From Hyphomicrobium sp. (lineage in GTDB: Bacteria > Pseudomonadota > Alphaproteobacteria > Rhizobiales > Hyphomicrobiaceae): 9,948 bases of DNA. Positions 1 to 6,044 of this stretch are shown piece after piece. The notes under the pieces are model-generated. The model did no database searches and was not told where the DNA came from. It saw nothing but the letters and a program-made list of their open reading frames with translations. The translations under genes were made by a program, and so were the position numbers. The DNA lies in the NCBI GenBank assembly GCA_030609245.1, contig JAUWCP010000072.1:1-9948 (forward strand), written 5' to 3'. Position 1 is the stretch's first letter. The number at the start of each line of letters is the position of its first letter.

Positions 1-103
1 GGCGGTCGCGGCATTTGATCTCAATGGGGACCGGCCGCTACAGAGCAAGATTCACGAGACCCGAGTGTCCGCGATTAAGCTGAAAATTGCGCCTTATTGG
101 GCG

Positions 104-119
104 TTGACCCGCATTGACC
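104..119 (+). promoter_or_regulatory. Direct repeat TTGACC-N4-TTGACC, possible regulator site
   Basis: Two identical TTGACC hexamers start 10 bp apart, one helical turn, about 150 bp upstream of the pckG start codon. Such spacing suits a direct-repeat operator, or overlapping -35 elements. No good -10 hexamer sits 16-18 bp downstream of either copy, so the operator reading is preferred but unproven. Confidence 0.25.
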
Positions 120-186
120 GCTTATTTGGTCGCATCTCACAAGGCCTGAGGTCGTGCCGTGGCTGCGAGAGGCGACGCCCAATCGC

Positions 187-216
187 TTGAAAGTCTTCCC
201 TCTTCAATGCTAGCAG
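187..216 (+). promoter_or_regulatory. Weak candidate sigma-70 promoter for pckG
   Basis: TTGAAA at 187-192 is a good -35 match. An 18-bp spacer leads to TAGCAG at 211-216, a poor -10 match. Transcription would start near 223 and give a leader of about 45 nt before the ATG at 270. This is a sequence-pattern guess only. Confidence 0.2.
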
Positions 217-254
217 TCGCAGCATCTCAACATACCAAGCCTGTCCAACTTTTT

Positions 255-260
255 AGGGAA
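255..260 (+). promoter_or_regulatory. Shine-Dalgarno that fixes the pckG start
   Basis: AGGGAA lies 9 nt before the ATG at 270. The frame is also open from a GTG at 159, but the extra 37 residues from there are low in character, and the protein from 270 has the family's usual length, so this site decides the start. Confidence 0.6.
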
Positions 261-269
261 CGCCACACA

Positions 270-2099
270 ATGAGCCTGCAACCCGCCGTATCGCCTCAAG
301 TCGCATCCGATCAAGTACCAACCAGCAATCCCAAGGTCCTGGCATTCGTCGACAAAGCCAAAGCACTCTTCAAGCCCGACGAAGTTCACTGGTGCGATGG
401 CTCTAAGGAAGAGTTTCAGGCGATGCTGAAGCTCCTGGTGGACTGTGGCACGGCCATTTGGCTGAACCCAGAAAAGCGGCCCAACTCCATTCTCGTGCGC
501 TCCGACCCCGTCGACGTCGCCCGCGTCGAGGATCAGACCTACATCTGCTCGGAAAAAAAGGAAGACGCCGGCCCGACCAACAACTGGTTCGACCCCGCTG
601 AAATGAAGGTGACCCTGACCAAACTCTACGAAGGCGCAATGGCGGGCCGCAAGATGTACGTCGTTCCCTACTCTATGGGACCTATTGGCTCGCCCATCGC
701 CGGCATTGGCGTCATGGTCACCGACAGCGCTTATGCGGTCGCCAATATGCACATCATGACCCGCGTCGGCGCCAAGGTCTGGGACGCGCTTGGGCAGAGC
801 GACGACTTTGTGCGCGGCATGCACACTGTCGGCTATCCGCTCCCCACACCGACATCGGTCGATGTGCCGTGGCCTTGCAACGCCACGAAATACATCTCGC
901 ACTTCCCCGAGACGCGCGAGATTTGGTCCTATGGATCGGGCTACGGCGGCAACGCCCTGCTCGGCAAGAAGTGCCACGCGCTGCGCATCGCCTCGGTCCA
1001 GGCACGCGATGAAGGTTGGATGGCTGAGCACATGCTCATCCTCAAGCTCACCAACCCCGAGGGCGAAGCGAAATACATTGCCGCCGCCTTCCCTTCCGCC
1101 TGCGGCAAGACGAACCTGGCAATGCTCGTCCCGACCATCCCCGGCTGGAAGGCGGAGACGATCGGCGATGACATTTGCTGGATGAAGTTTGGCGAAGACG
1201 GCCGGCTCTACGCCATCAATCCCGAAACCGGCTTCTTCGGTGTTGCGCCCGGCACGTCAGATGAGAGCAACTCCAACGCCATGAAGACGCTGAGCGGCAA
1301 CTGCATCTACTCCAACGTCGCGCTGACCGACGATGGCGATGTGTGGTGGGAGGAGATGACGGACGAGCCGCCAGCGCACGCCATCGACTGGCGCCGGCGC
1401 TCCTGGAGGCCGGGTGCGGGACGTACAGCCGCTCACCCGAATGCGCGCTTCACCGCCCCTGCCAGACAATGTCCGGTCATCGCGCCAGAGTGGGAAGACC
1501 CCAAGGGTGTGCCGATCGACGCCATCCTGTTCGGTGGCCGGCGCGCTTCCGTTGTGCCGCTGGTGACCGAGGCCTTGGACTGGAACCATGGCACCTTCCT
1601 TGGCTCGATCATGGCGTCGGAGAAGACCGCAGCAGCAGCCGGCAAAATCGGCGAACTGCGCCGCGATCCCATGGCGATGCTGCCCTTCTGCGGTTACAAC
1701 ATGGGCGACTACTTCGCCCACTGGCTGAAGATGGGCGAAAAGGGCGGCGCCAAGATGCCGAAGGTCTTCTACGTCAATTGGTTCCGCAAAAGCCCGGAAG
1801 GCAAATTCATGTGGCCCGGCTATGCGGAGAACAGCCGTGTCTTGAAGTGGATCTTTGAACGCTGCAATGGCACAGCCGAAGCCGTTGACACGCCCATTGG
1901 AAAGCTTCCAGCCGAAGACGCGCTCGACGTTACCGGCCTCGACGTTGCGCCTGAGACCATGAAGGCGCTAAACGCGGTCGATGCTGAGGGCTGGAAGGCC
2001 GAGCTGCCCATGATCCGCAAGCACTTCGCCACGTTCGGCGACGATCTGCCCGATGCGCTGAAAGAACAGCTGTCCGCGCTGGAACGCAGGCTTAGCTAG
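270..2099 (+). CDS. pckG: Phosphoenolpyruvate carboxykinase (GTP)
   Basis: A cytoplasmic enzyme that converts oxaloacetate and GTP to phosphoenolpyruvate, GDP and CO2, the entry step of gluconeogenesis; some organisms run it in reverse. The product is 609 aa, the usual length for the GTP-dependent family and longer than the ATP-dependent type. Visible motifs in order are the substrate-binding Arg in DVARVEDQT (R85), YGSGYGGNALLGKK (221-234, with Y225 and K233/K234), the kinase-1a P-loop SACGKTN (276-282) carrying the hallmark Cys278, IGDDICWMKFG with NPETGFFGVAPGTS, the PEP/GTP contacts NARF (N391, R393), FGGRR (421-425), and the mobile lid loop ASEKTAAAAG (449-458). All key residues appear intact. 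The segment around DWRRRSWRPGAGR (near 375-390) is locally divergent, but its length matches relatives, so I see no frameshift. It is monocistronic, with its own terminator, and converges on the DUF1097 gene. Many rhizobia instead use the ATP type (pckA). Confidence 0.97.
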   Translation: MSLQPAVSPQVASDQVPTSNPKVLAFVDKAKALFKPDEVHWCDGSKEEFQAMLKLLVDCGTAIWLNPEKRPNSILVRSDPVDVARVEDQTYICSEKKEDAGPTNNWFDPAEMKVTLTKLYEGAMAGRKMYVVPYSMGPIGSPIAGIGVMVTDSAYAVANMHIMTRVGAKVWDALGQSDDFVRGMHTVGYPLPTPTSVDVPWPCNATKYISHFPETREIWSYGSGYGGNALLGKKCHALRIASVQARDEGWMAEHMLILKLTNPEGEAKYIAAAFPSACGKTNLAMLVPTIPGWKAETIGDDICWMKFGEDGRLYAINPETGFFGVAPGTSDESNSNAMKTLSGNCIYSNVALTDDGDVWWEEMTDEPPAHAIDWRRRSWRPGAGRTAAHPNARFTAPARQCPVIAPEWEDPKGVPIDAILFGGRRASVVPLVTEALDWNHGTFLGSIMASEKTAAAAGKIGELRRDPMAMLPFCGYNMGDYFAHWLKMGEKGGAKMPKVFYVNWFRKSPEGKFMWPGYAENSRVLKWIFERCNGTAEAVDTPIGKLPAEDALDVTGLDVAPETMKALNAVDAEGWKAELPMIRKHFATFGDDLPDALKEQLSALERRLS

Positions 2100-2125
2100 A
2101 AGCAGATTGAGCGAGAACACGCGCA

Positions 2126-2167
2126 GGCCGAGGCAAGTTGGTATTTGCCTCGGCCGCTTCTTGTTTT
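2126..2167 (+). terminator. Rho-independent terminator of pckG
   Basis: An 11-bp perfect stem (GGCCGAGGCAA at 2126-2136 against TTGCCTCGGCC at 2145-2155) with an 8-nt loop is followed by a T-rich tail ending at 2167. It begins 27 nt after the pckG stop codon. On the minus strand no T-run follows, so it works mainly for pckG. Confidence 0.88.
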
Positions 2168-2183
2168 CGTATACACAAGCGCT

Positions 2184-2201
2184 TTTAGCGCCTGCGCTAA
2201 A
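2184..2201 (-). terminator. Stem-loop just after the DUF1097 gene, possible terminator
   Basis: TTTAGCGC (2184-2191) and GCGCTAAA (2194-2201) are perfect inverted repeats separated by 2 nt, giving a usable 7-bp stem with a 4-nt loop. It starts 4 nt beyond the stop codon of the minus-strand DUF1097 gene. No clear T-tract follows on that strand, so termination is plausible but not certain. A competing GCGC-TTTTA-GCGC fold overlaps it at 2179-2191. Confidence 0.4.
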
Positions 2202-2205
2202 CGAA

Positions 2206-2727
2206 TTATTCCGACTTCGCTAAAGCCCCTGCCAACATCTCGGAGATAATGCCGAAGACGCCGCCGACAACTAACGACATGGCGATGATCACGGCCGGGT
2301 TCTCCAACGTCGGCATGGTCAAGTTGTCCATGCCGGTCGCTGTGAGCAACACGAGCGCAACGGTCGCTGCGTAGCCGTAAACAGTGGCTGGGACCGCCGA
2401 GAACATCGGGATGTTGCACCCGAGGATCATGACGCCAACGCCGATCGCCACGCAGATGCCCGCCCAGACGGGCAACCCAAGTGCTTCACCGAAGGGAAGC
2501 TGCGAGACGGCCAATAGTGTCAGCGCGGCCCACACCACGCCCCATACGTTGGCAACCGCGCTGGATACGAAACCCCCGCTTTTGCCACCGCAGTGATAGA
2601 AACTTGCCCACCCGATAAAGACTGCCCAAATTTGCAGGCCCAACATTAACGGATCGGAAAAGACCAAATAAGTCGCAATACCACCGAGCAGGCCGATGCT
2701 GATTGCTAGTGCTGTGATGAGACCCAT
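2206..2727 (-). CDS. DUF1097 family inner-membrane protein
   Basis: A 173-aa, very hydrophobic protein with about six predicted membrane segments, near residues 3-23, 27-45, 52-74, 82-103, 106-129 and 144-167. The pattern of small residues (Gly, Ala, Ser) within helices and the overall size resemble the DUF1097 family, which includes E. coli YcdZ. The family has no established biochemical function; a small-molecule or ion transport role is only a guess. There is a short HCGGKSGG loop (45-52) between the second and third segments. The ATG at 2727 is preceded by a strong GGGGGAG Shine-Dalgarno (complement of 2736-2742) 8 nt away, which supports this start. The gene lies 189 bp downstream of the methyltransferase gene on the same strand, with a 16-bp palindrome in front of it, so it is probably transcribed separately. 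It converges with pckG. Confidence 0.8.
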   Translation of the reverse strand: MGLITALAISIGLLGGIATYLVFSDPLMLGLQIWAVFIGWASFYHCGGKSGGFVSSAVANVWGVVWAALTLLAVSQLPFGEALGLPVWAGICVAIGVGVMILGCNIPMFSAVPATVYGYAATVALVLLTATGMDNLTMPTLENPAVIIAMSLVVGGVFGIISEMLAGALAKSE

Positions 2728-2754
2728 CGTTTTAACTCCCCCAGAATGACCGGC

Positions 2755-2770
2755 CGGAAATGCATTTCCG
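2755..2770. repeat. Perfect 16-bp palindrome upstream of the DUF1097 gene
   Basis: CGGAAATGCATTTCCG is a perfect palindrome with no spacer, centred about 35 bp upstream of the DUF1097 start codon. That location and full dyad symmetry suit an operator for a dimeric regulator. A cruciform or hairpin is unlikely because there is no loop. No second copy was noticed in the window. Confidence 0.5.
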
Positions 2771-2916
2771 TGTTGTGATTCGCTCCAGCCCAGGGAGATA
2801 ATAGACCGGATTAGCGTGACATATTCGCAACGCGCTTAATTTCCGTGCATGTGGGCGCGTGCTTTGCCGCAAAGAGCGACAAGTGCGGACACGGATAAAT
2901 CGGAAGGACAGTTGGC

Positions 2917-3789
2917 TTAGGCAGAAGGGGCCAGCTCACCGATGCTCGTGGCCGCTTGATCCTCAGCTGGCCGCGAAATAAAGGCCTCCGCGTGGTACCA
3001 GCCATCGGCCTCGAGACCGCTCGCATCTATGCCCAGCTCAGACAGTCGTTGCAGGACCTGCTCCCGCTCCTCATCGCTCGCAAAGCGGCGCTGCACAAAC
3101 GTCTGGTTCTCGACCTTCTCGGTGACGTATCCGAAGTCTTCCAGCACCGTACCGATTTCATCGAAGGGAAACATCCGCAGCACGAAGTGCGCCATCCAAG
3201 GTCTCCTTGGCGCGTTGGCGTCAAGTATTCCCTTCATCGTTTTCTTGCCGACATAGCCGATGCAGCCCGTAGAGATTACGAGATCTGCTTCATCCAGCAC
3301 TGCGGCAGCTTCCGGTGGTGGAGCGCCGGCCTCCAGGTTAGCCGCGACGCCATCGTCGAGAAGGTGGGCCGCGACAGCGTAATCAATAGCGCATTTCGAA
3401 ATATCGAGGCCAACGACCTCAAGTTCCGCATCCTTGATGCGCTCTTCCATCAGCGTCTGATCGTGCGCCAACAACTGATCTCTCCGAGTACTTGGCCCCG
3501 CCTGGGAAGCATAGAGATCGTAGAGCTGATCCATCTCTAGGTCGCACTTCAGTATTGCGGCATTAACACCATAGGAACACCCCACGTCGAGGACGCGAAC
3601 CTTATCCTTCCCATAGGCTTGTCGATAGGCGCTGATGACCCGCTGAAATACCGGCTTTGCGGTCTCGGGGATCTGGTATTCCAAATCCCTTAATGTAGAA
3701 TAGTAGCGTCTCGGATCGGGTTTATTGTAGATATCCGTGATATCAATCTTGCCCGTTTCATCTAATTCGAAAGTTTCTGCGGTGCTCAC
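2917..3789 (-). CDS. Class I SAM-dependent methyltransferase, substrate unknown
   Basis: A 290-aa soluble protein with a Rossmann-type methyltransferase core. Motif I is VRVLDVGCSYGVN (64-76), a variant glycine-rich SAM loop; the strand ending in the acidic ribose-binding residue is LEVVGLDIS (123-131, D129); and ADLVISTGCIGYVGKK (168-183) is a motif IV-like strand. The spacing between motif I and the acidic residue is about 50 residues instead of the usual 20 or so, so a charged, probably helical insertion (about 82-120) sits in the cofactor half. The N-terminal 60 residues (ITDIYNKPDPRRYY and onward) look like a separate conserved lead-in. I do not recognise a named enzyme, and the neighbours give no substrate. 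The start is GTG with AAGGA (complement of 3796-3800) 6 nt upstream. The gene stands alone, with 189 bp below it and 205 bp above it, and a dyad lies in its promoter region. Confidence 0.85.
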   Translation of the reverse strand: MSTAETFELDETGKIDITDIYNKPDPRRYYSTLRDLEYQIPETAKPVFQRVISAYRQAYGKDKVRVLDVGCSYGVNAAILKCDLEMDQLYDLYASQAGPSTRRDQLLAHDQTLMEERIKDAELEVVGLDISKCAIDYAVAAHLLDDGVAANLEAGAPPPEAAAVLDEADLVISTGCIGYVGKKTMKGILDANAPRRPWMAHFVLRMFPFDEIGTVLEDFGYVTEKVENQTFVQRRFASDEEREQVLQRLSELGIDASGLEADGWYHAEAFISRPAEDQAATSIGELAPSA

Positions 3790-3810
3790 TGTGTATCCTT
3801 ACTTGACTAT

Positions 3811-3828
3811 TGCTTGATAACACAAGCA
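3811..3828. repeat. 18-bp dyad (6-6-6) upstream of the methyltransferase gene
   Basis: TGCTTG and CAAGCA are perfect inverted repeats around a 6-nt ATAACA spacer. The centre is about 30 bp upstream of the methyltransferase start codon. This could be an operator half-site pair, or a small hairpin in the mRNA leader. The sequence is unrelated to the palindrome in front of the DUF1097 gene. Confidence 0.4.
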
Positions 3829-3994
3829 GGCGCATTTCCTACGAGGGCGGAGAGATCTAGTGGGTGGGAATTTGTTTAGGTGGAATACAGGCCTAAGCTT
3901 CGAAAGTCAATTCGCTGCAACTGCGAAATGGCGCGCTTTCATCAGCATGAGCACAAGGCCTTAGGTGCCGCTAACAAAGGCGCCACGTTTTACG

Positions 3995-4468
3995 TTAATG
4001 CTGCCCGGCACACTTCCGGCTCGGCAGCTCGAGCAGATAGGACTTGCCGAAGCCCGATGCATAGTCGACCAGCGCAATCGCCACGGGCGTGATCGCAAAG
4101 ACGGCGAGATCCTTAGGGTCCCTGGGAACGAACCGCCTTGATTGCGGCAGCGCGCGAAAAAGCTTCAACGACAATCTCTGCGCCTCTTGTTCGTCCACGA
4201 TCCGTGTGGCGAGGCCCGACAGCGACAAACCGCGAAGCTTATAGAAGTCCCGCGTCTCGCTTGTGATAGCGGCAGAGACTTTGTTGTTCAGCTTGATGTT
4301 GCCGGCTTTCTGCGAGGCCGCGTCAGCCGCAAAGTACAATGTGAGATCTTCATGGACATAGTTGACGGTCGTTACCTGCGGGAAACCGTCGGGGCGAATG
4401 GTGGCCAGCGCCATCAAGTGGTGACGCTTGAGTACGTCGAGAATCTTGGCTTTGAGTGCTTCGTCCAT
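3995..4468 (-). CDS. Pyridoxamine 5'-phosphate oxidase-like FMN-binding split-barrel protein
   Basis: A 157-aa protein of the flavin-binding split-barrel superfamily. The N-terminal pattern of helix, LMALATIRPDGFPQVTTVNYV (18-38), LTLYFAADAASQKAGNIKLNNKVS (42-65) and later GLSLSGLATRIVDEQEA (80-96) is typical of small PPOx-fold proteins that bind FMN or a related flavin; these are usually reductases or oxidases of unknown substrate. It lacks the length and C-terminal segment of true PdxH (about 210 aa), so vitamin B6 synthesis is unlikely. The frame is open further upstream to a GTG at 4501, but GGAGG (complement of 4474-4478) sits 5 nt before the ATG at 4468 and the family normally begins near there, so I use the shorter start. 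It is divergent from trpC and 205 bp upstream of the methyltransferase gene on the same strand. The role is not assigned. Confidence 0.85.
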   Translation of the reverse strand: MDEALKAKILDVLKRHHLMALATIRPDGFPQVTTVNYVHEDLTLYFAADAASQKAGNIKLNNKVSAAITSETRDFYKLRGLSLSGLATRIVDEQEAQRLSLKLFRALPQSRRFVPRDPKDLAVFAITPVAIALVDYASGFGKSYLLELPSRKCAGQH

Positions 4469-4473
4469 GGGAG

Positions 4474-4478
4474 CCTCC
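4474..4478 (-). promoter_or_regulatory. Shine-Dalgarno that fixes the start of the split-barrel gene
   Basis: GGAGG on the minus strand lies 5 nt before the ATG at 4468. The in-frame alternatives at 4501 (GTG) and 4495 (ATG) have only weak purine stretches in front of them. Confidence 0.6.
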
Positions 4479-4520
4479 GGGAATCTGGGCTCCATGGACA
4501 CTTAGCCTAAGTTTGCGAAT

Positions 4521-4557
4521 GCGGCCTTGAGCGAGCGCAAATCGTCAAGGACGCCGC
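4521..4557. repeat. Imperfect inverted repeat between the split-barrel gene and trpC
   Basis: CCTTGA (4525-4530) and TCAAGG (4545-4550) pair perfectly around 14 nt. The stem extends outward with GCGG (4521-4524) against CCGC (4554-4557) after a 3-nt bulge. It lies about 55-90 bp upstream of the minus-strand split-barrel gene, so it could be an operator or a leader hairpin. No T-tract follows on either strand. Confidence 0.3.
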
Positions 4558-4641
4558 AAAGATCGCTCCCCACGACCCTGAACCTTCAGGTGTCGGACGC
4601 CGCGAGGTGGCCGCGCTTGCCTCCTCTCGACGTCATCCCGT

Positions 4642-4685
4642 CCCCCGGTAGCACCGGCCCCCGGTAGCACCGGCCCCCGGTAGCA
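4642..4685. repeat. Short tandem repeat, 16-bp unit, 2.75 copies
   Basis: CCCCCGGTAGCACCGG occurs at 4642-4657 and 4658-4673, then a 12-nt partial copy at 4674-4685, all identical where they overlap. Each full unit contains CCGGT-AGC-ACCGG, a 5-bp inverted repeat with a 3-nt centre, so each unit can form a tiny hairpin. The array ends 31 bp before the trpC ATG. Confidence 0.95.
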
Positions 4686-4703
4686 AGTGTTGCGCGCCTC
4701 ACG

Positions 4704-4709
4704 TATTCT
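4704..4709 (+). promoter_or_regulatory. -10-like TATTCT immediately before trpC
   Basis: TATTCT ends 7 nt before the trpC ATG, so a transcript from it would begin at or next to the start codon and be leaderless, which would agree with the missing Shine-Dalgarno. No recognisable -35 element lies 16-18 bp upstream, where the tandem repeat ends. Speculative. Confidence 0.25.
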
Positions 4710-4716
4710 CCCCGCC

Positions 4717-5517
4717 ATGGCCGATATCTTAGAGAGAATCACACGCTACAAACTGGACGAGATAGCGCGCGCCAAGCAACGCGCCCCGCTCCAGGTGCTG
4801 GCCGAGCTGGCGCGCAGCGCCCCGCCGGTGCGCTCGTTCGCCGGCGCAATTGAAGCCAAGCATCGCGCAGGCCAGCCTGCGCTCATTGCCGAGGTGAAGA
4901 AGGCGAGCCCGTCCAAGGGACTGATCCGCGCCGATTTCGATCCCCCAGCACTCGCCAAGGCCTACGAGGCGGGTGGGGCCGCCTGCCTTTCCGTCTTGAC
5001 CGACGCTCCCTCGTTCCAAGGCGCGCCTGAGTATTTGACGCACGCGCGGGCGGCAACATCGCTGCCCGCGTTGCGCAAGGACTTCATGCTCGATACCTAT
5101 CAGGTCGTCGAGGCGCGCGCATGGGGCGCCGACTGCATCCTTATCATCCTGGCCGAGGTCGACGACGCGACAGCCCATGAGCTAGCCTCCGCCGCCAAGG
5201 ATTGGCACATGGACGCCATCGCTGAGGTGCACGACGCAAGCGAGTTGGAGCGTGCGCTGAAACTTGATTGCCGGCTCATCGGCATCAACAATCGCAATCT
5301 CAAAACGTTCGAGACGACGCTGGCGACAACCGAGGAGCTGGCGCCACGCGTGCCCGCCGATCGCATCGTCGTAGGCGAAAGCGGAATTTTTACGACCGAC
5401 GACATCGCGCGTCTCACTCGGGCGGGCGTTGCGACATTCCTTGTGGGCGAGAGCCTGATGCGCCAAGACGACGTGGCCGCCGCCACGCGCACGCTGCTCG
5501 CGCCTGCCGCCGGCTAA
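4717..5517 (+). CDS. trpC: Indole-3-glycerol phosphate synthase
   Basis: Cytoplasmic TIM-barrel enzyme of tryptophan synthesis; it cyclises and decarboxylates 1-(2-carboxyphenylamino)-1-deoxyribulose 5-phosphate to indole-3-glycerol phosphate. The product is 266 aa, normal for a stand-alone TrpC with no TrpF fusion. The phosphate and substrate signature IAEVKKASPSKGLI covers 57-70. By comparison with the archaeal enzyme, the catalytic and binding residues are E59, K61, K121 (in RKDFM), E170 (AEVH), N191 (GINNRNL) and S222 (GESGI), all present. MADILERITRYK fits the normal family N-terminus, so I use the ATG at 4717, not the upstream in-frame GTG at 4687. That ATG has no Shine-Dalgarno, and TATTCT at 4704-4709 is placed for a leaderless transcript. 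It is the first gene of the trpC-moaC-moeA run. trpD is not upstream, which is unusual for this arrangement. Confidence 0.97.
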   Translation: MADILERITRYKLDEIARAKQRAPLQVLAELARSAPPVRSFAGAIEAKHRAGQPALIAEVKKASPSKGLIRADFDPPALAKAYEAGGAACLSVLTDAPSFQGAPEYLTHARAATSLPALRKDFMLDTYQVVEARAWGADCILIILAEVDDATAHELASAAKDWHMDAIAEVHDASELERALKLDCRLIGINNRNLKTFETTLATTEELAPRVPADRIVVGESGIFTTDDIARLTRAGVATFLVGESLMRQDDVAAATRTLLAPAAG

Positions 5518-5534
5518 AGGCTAAGGAGCACACC

Positions 5535-6041
5535 ATGACTAAGAGCAGCAGATTGAGCCACGTGAACGAGGCAGGCGAAGCCCATATGGTCGATGTGTCC
5601 GACAAGCCCGTGACGGCGCGCACAGCCATCGCCGAAGGCTTTGTTGCCATGAAGCCGGAGACACTGGCGTTGCTTAAGAGAGGTGATGCGCCGAAGGGCG
5701 ACGTACTCGCCACCGCGCGCATCGCCGGCATAATGGCGGCCAAGCGCACACACGAGTTGATCCCACTGTGCCATCCCCTCGCGCTGGCCAAAGTCACCGT
5801 CGATCTGGAGACCAATAGCGGGCCACCCGGCGTGCGCGTGGTCGCCGAGGTGAAGACGACGGCGAGAACGGGCGTGGAGATGGAGGCGCTGACGGCGGTC
5901 TCGGTAGCCTGTTTGACGCTCTACGACATGCTGAAAGCGGTCGATCGCGCCATGACCTTTGAGCGCATTCGCCTGATTGAGAAGTCTGGCGGGCGCTCGG
6001 GCGATTACCGAGCCGAGCCGGCGCCTAAACGGAGCTCCTGA
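5535..6041 (+). CDS. moaC: Cyclic pyranopterin monophosphate synthase
   Basis: Acts in the first stage of molybdenum cofactor synthesis with MoaA, turning the 3',8-cyclo-GTP intermediate into cyclic pyranopterin monophosphate. The 168-aa product aligns with E. coli MoaC across its length: SHVNEAGEAHMVDVSDK (8-24), KGDVLATARIAGIMAAKRTHELIPLCHPL (54-82), TGVEMEALTAVSVACLTLYDMLKAVD (112-137) and KSGGRSGDY (150-158). The active-site residues K54, H80, D131 and K134 (K51, H77, D128 and K131 in E. coli) are present. The frame is open upstream inside trpC, but AAGGAG at 5523-5528, 6 nt before the ATG, settles the start. It begins 17 nt after trpC and ends 3 nt before moeA, so the three are very likely cotranscribed. 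moaA is not in the window. Confidence 0.97.
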   Translation: MTKSSRLSHVNEAGEAHMVDVSDKPVTARTAIAEGFVAMKPETLALLKRGDAPKGDVLATARIAGIMAAKRTHELIPLCHPLALAKVTVDLETNSGPPGVRVVAEVKTTARTGVEMEALTAVSVACLTLYDMLKAVDRAMTFERIRLIEKSGGRSGDYRAEPAPKRSS

Positions 6042-6044
6042 GCA

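Larger units (their letters stand above)
1..269. other. Leader region upstream of pckG, no convincing gene
   Basis: This stretch holds no gene I can support. One plus-strand frame is open from position 2 to a stop near 190 (62 codons, entering from the left edge without a start), but its translation resembles nothing I recognise and it could be chance in GC-rich DNA. The minus strand is broken by stops in the parts I read. The only visible structure is a pair of TTGACC hexamers at 104-109 and 114-119, spaced exactly 10 bp, and a TTGAAA at 187-192 that could be a -35 element. The region presumably carries the pckG promoter and 5' untranslated leader. Confidence 0.5.

Noticed and set aside
2..190. 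Possible 3' end of an upstream gene on the plus strand
   Set aside because: The frame is open for 62 codons from the left edge, but the translation is not recognisable and the stop falls only 79 bp before the pckG ATG; the evidence is too thin for a gene call.
210..1031. Long minus-strand open frame of 273 codons opposite pckG
   Set aside because: It mirrors a strongly conserved enzyme gene in GC-rich DNA, its translation has low-complexity Arg/Gly/Val/His-rich composition, and it matches no family I recognise.
1375..1450. Suspected compensating frameshifts in pckG around the arginine-rich DWRRRSWRPGAGR segment
   Set aside because: The segment has the same length as in homologues, keeps the W and the following AAHPNARF motif, and relatives also have W-RPG here, so ordinary divergence explains it.
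2860..2880. CTTTG-CCG-CAAAG hairpin as terminator of the methyltransferase gene
   Set aside because: Only a 5-bp stem with a 3-nt loop, about 40-50 nt past the stop codon, with no T-tract on the relevant strand.
3880..4092. 70-codon plus-strand open frame upstream of the methyltransferase gene
   Set aside because: It overlaps the end of the split-barrel gene antisense, has no good ribosome site and no recognisable sequence.
4642..4685. CRISPR array
   Set aside because: Repeats are directly abutting 16-bp units without spacers and there are no cas genes.
5268..5534. N-terminal extension of moaC overlapping trpC
   Set aside because: The extension is an arginine-rich shadow of trpC, and the ATG at 5535 has an ideal AAGGAG site and matches the MoaC N-terminus.
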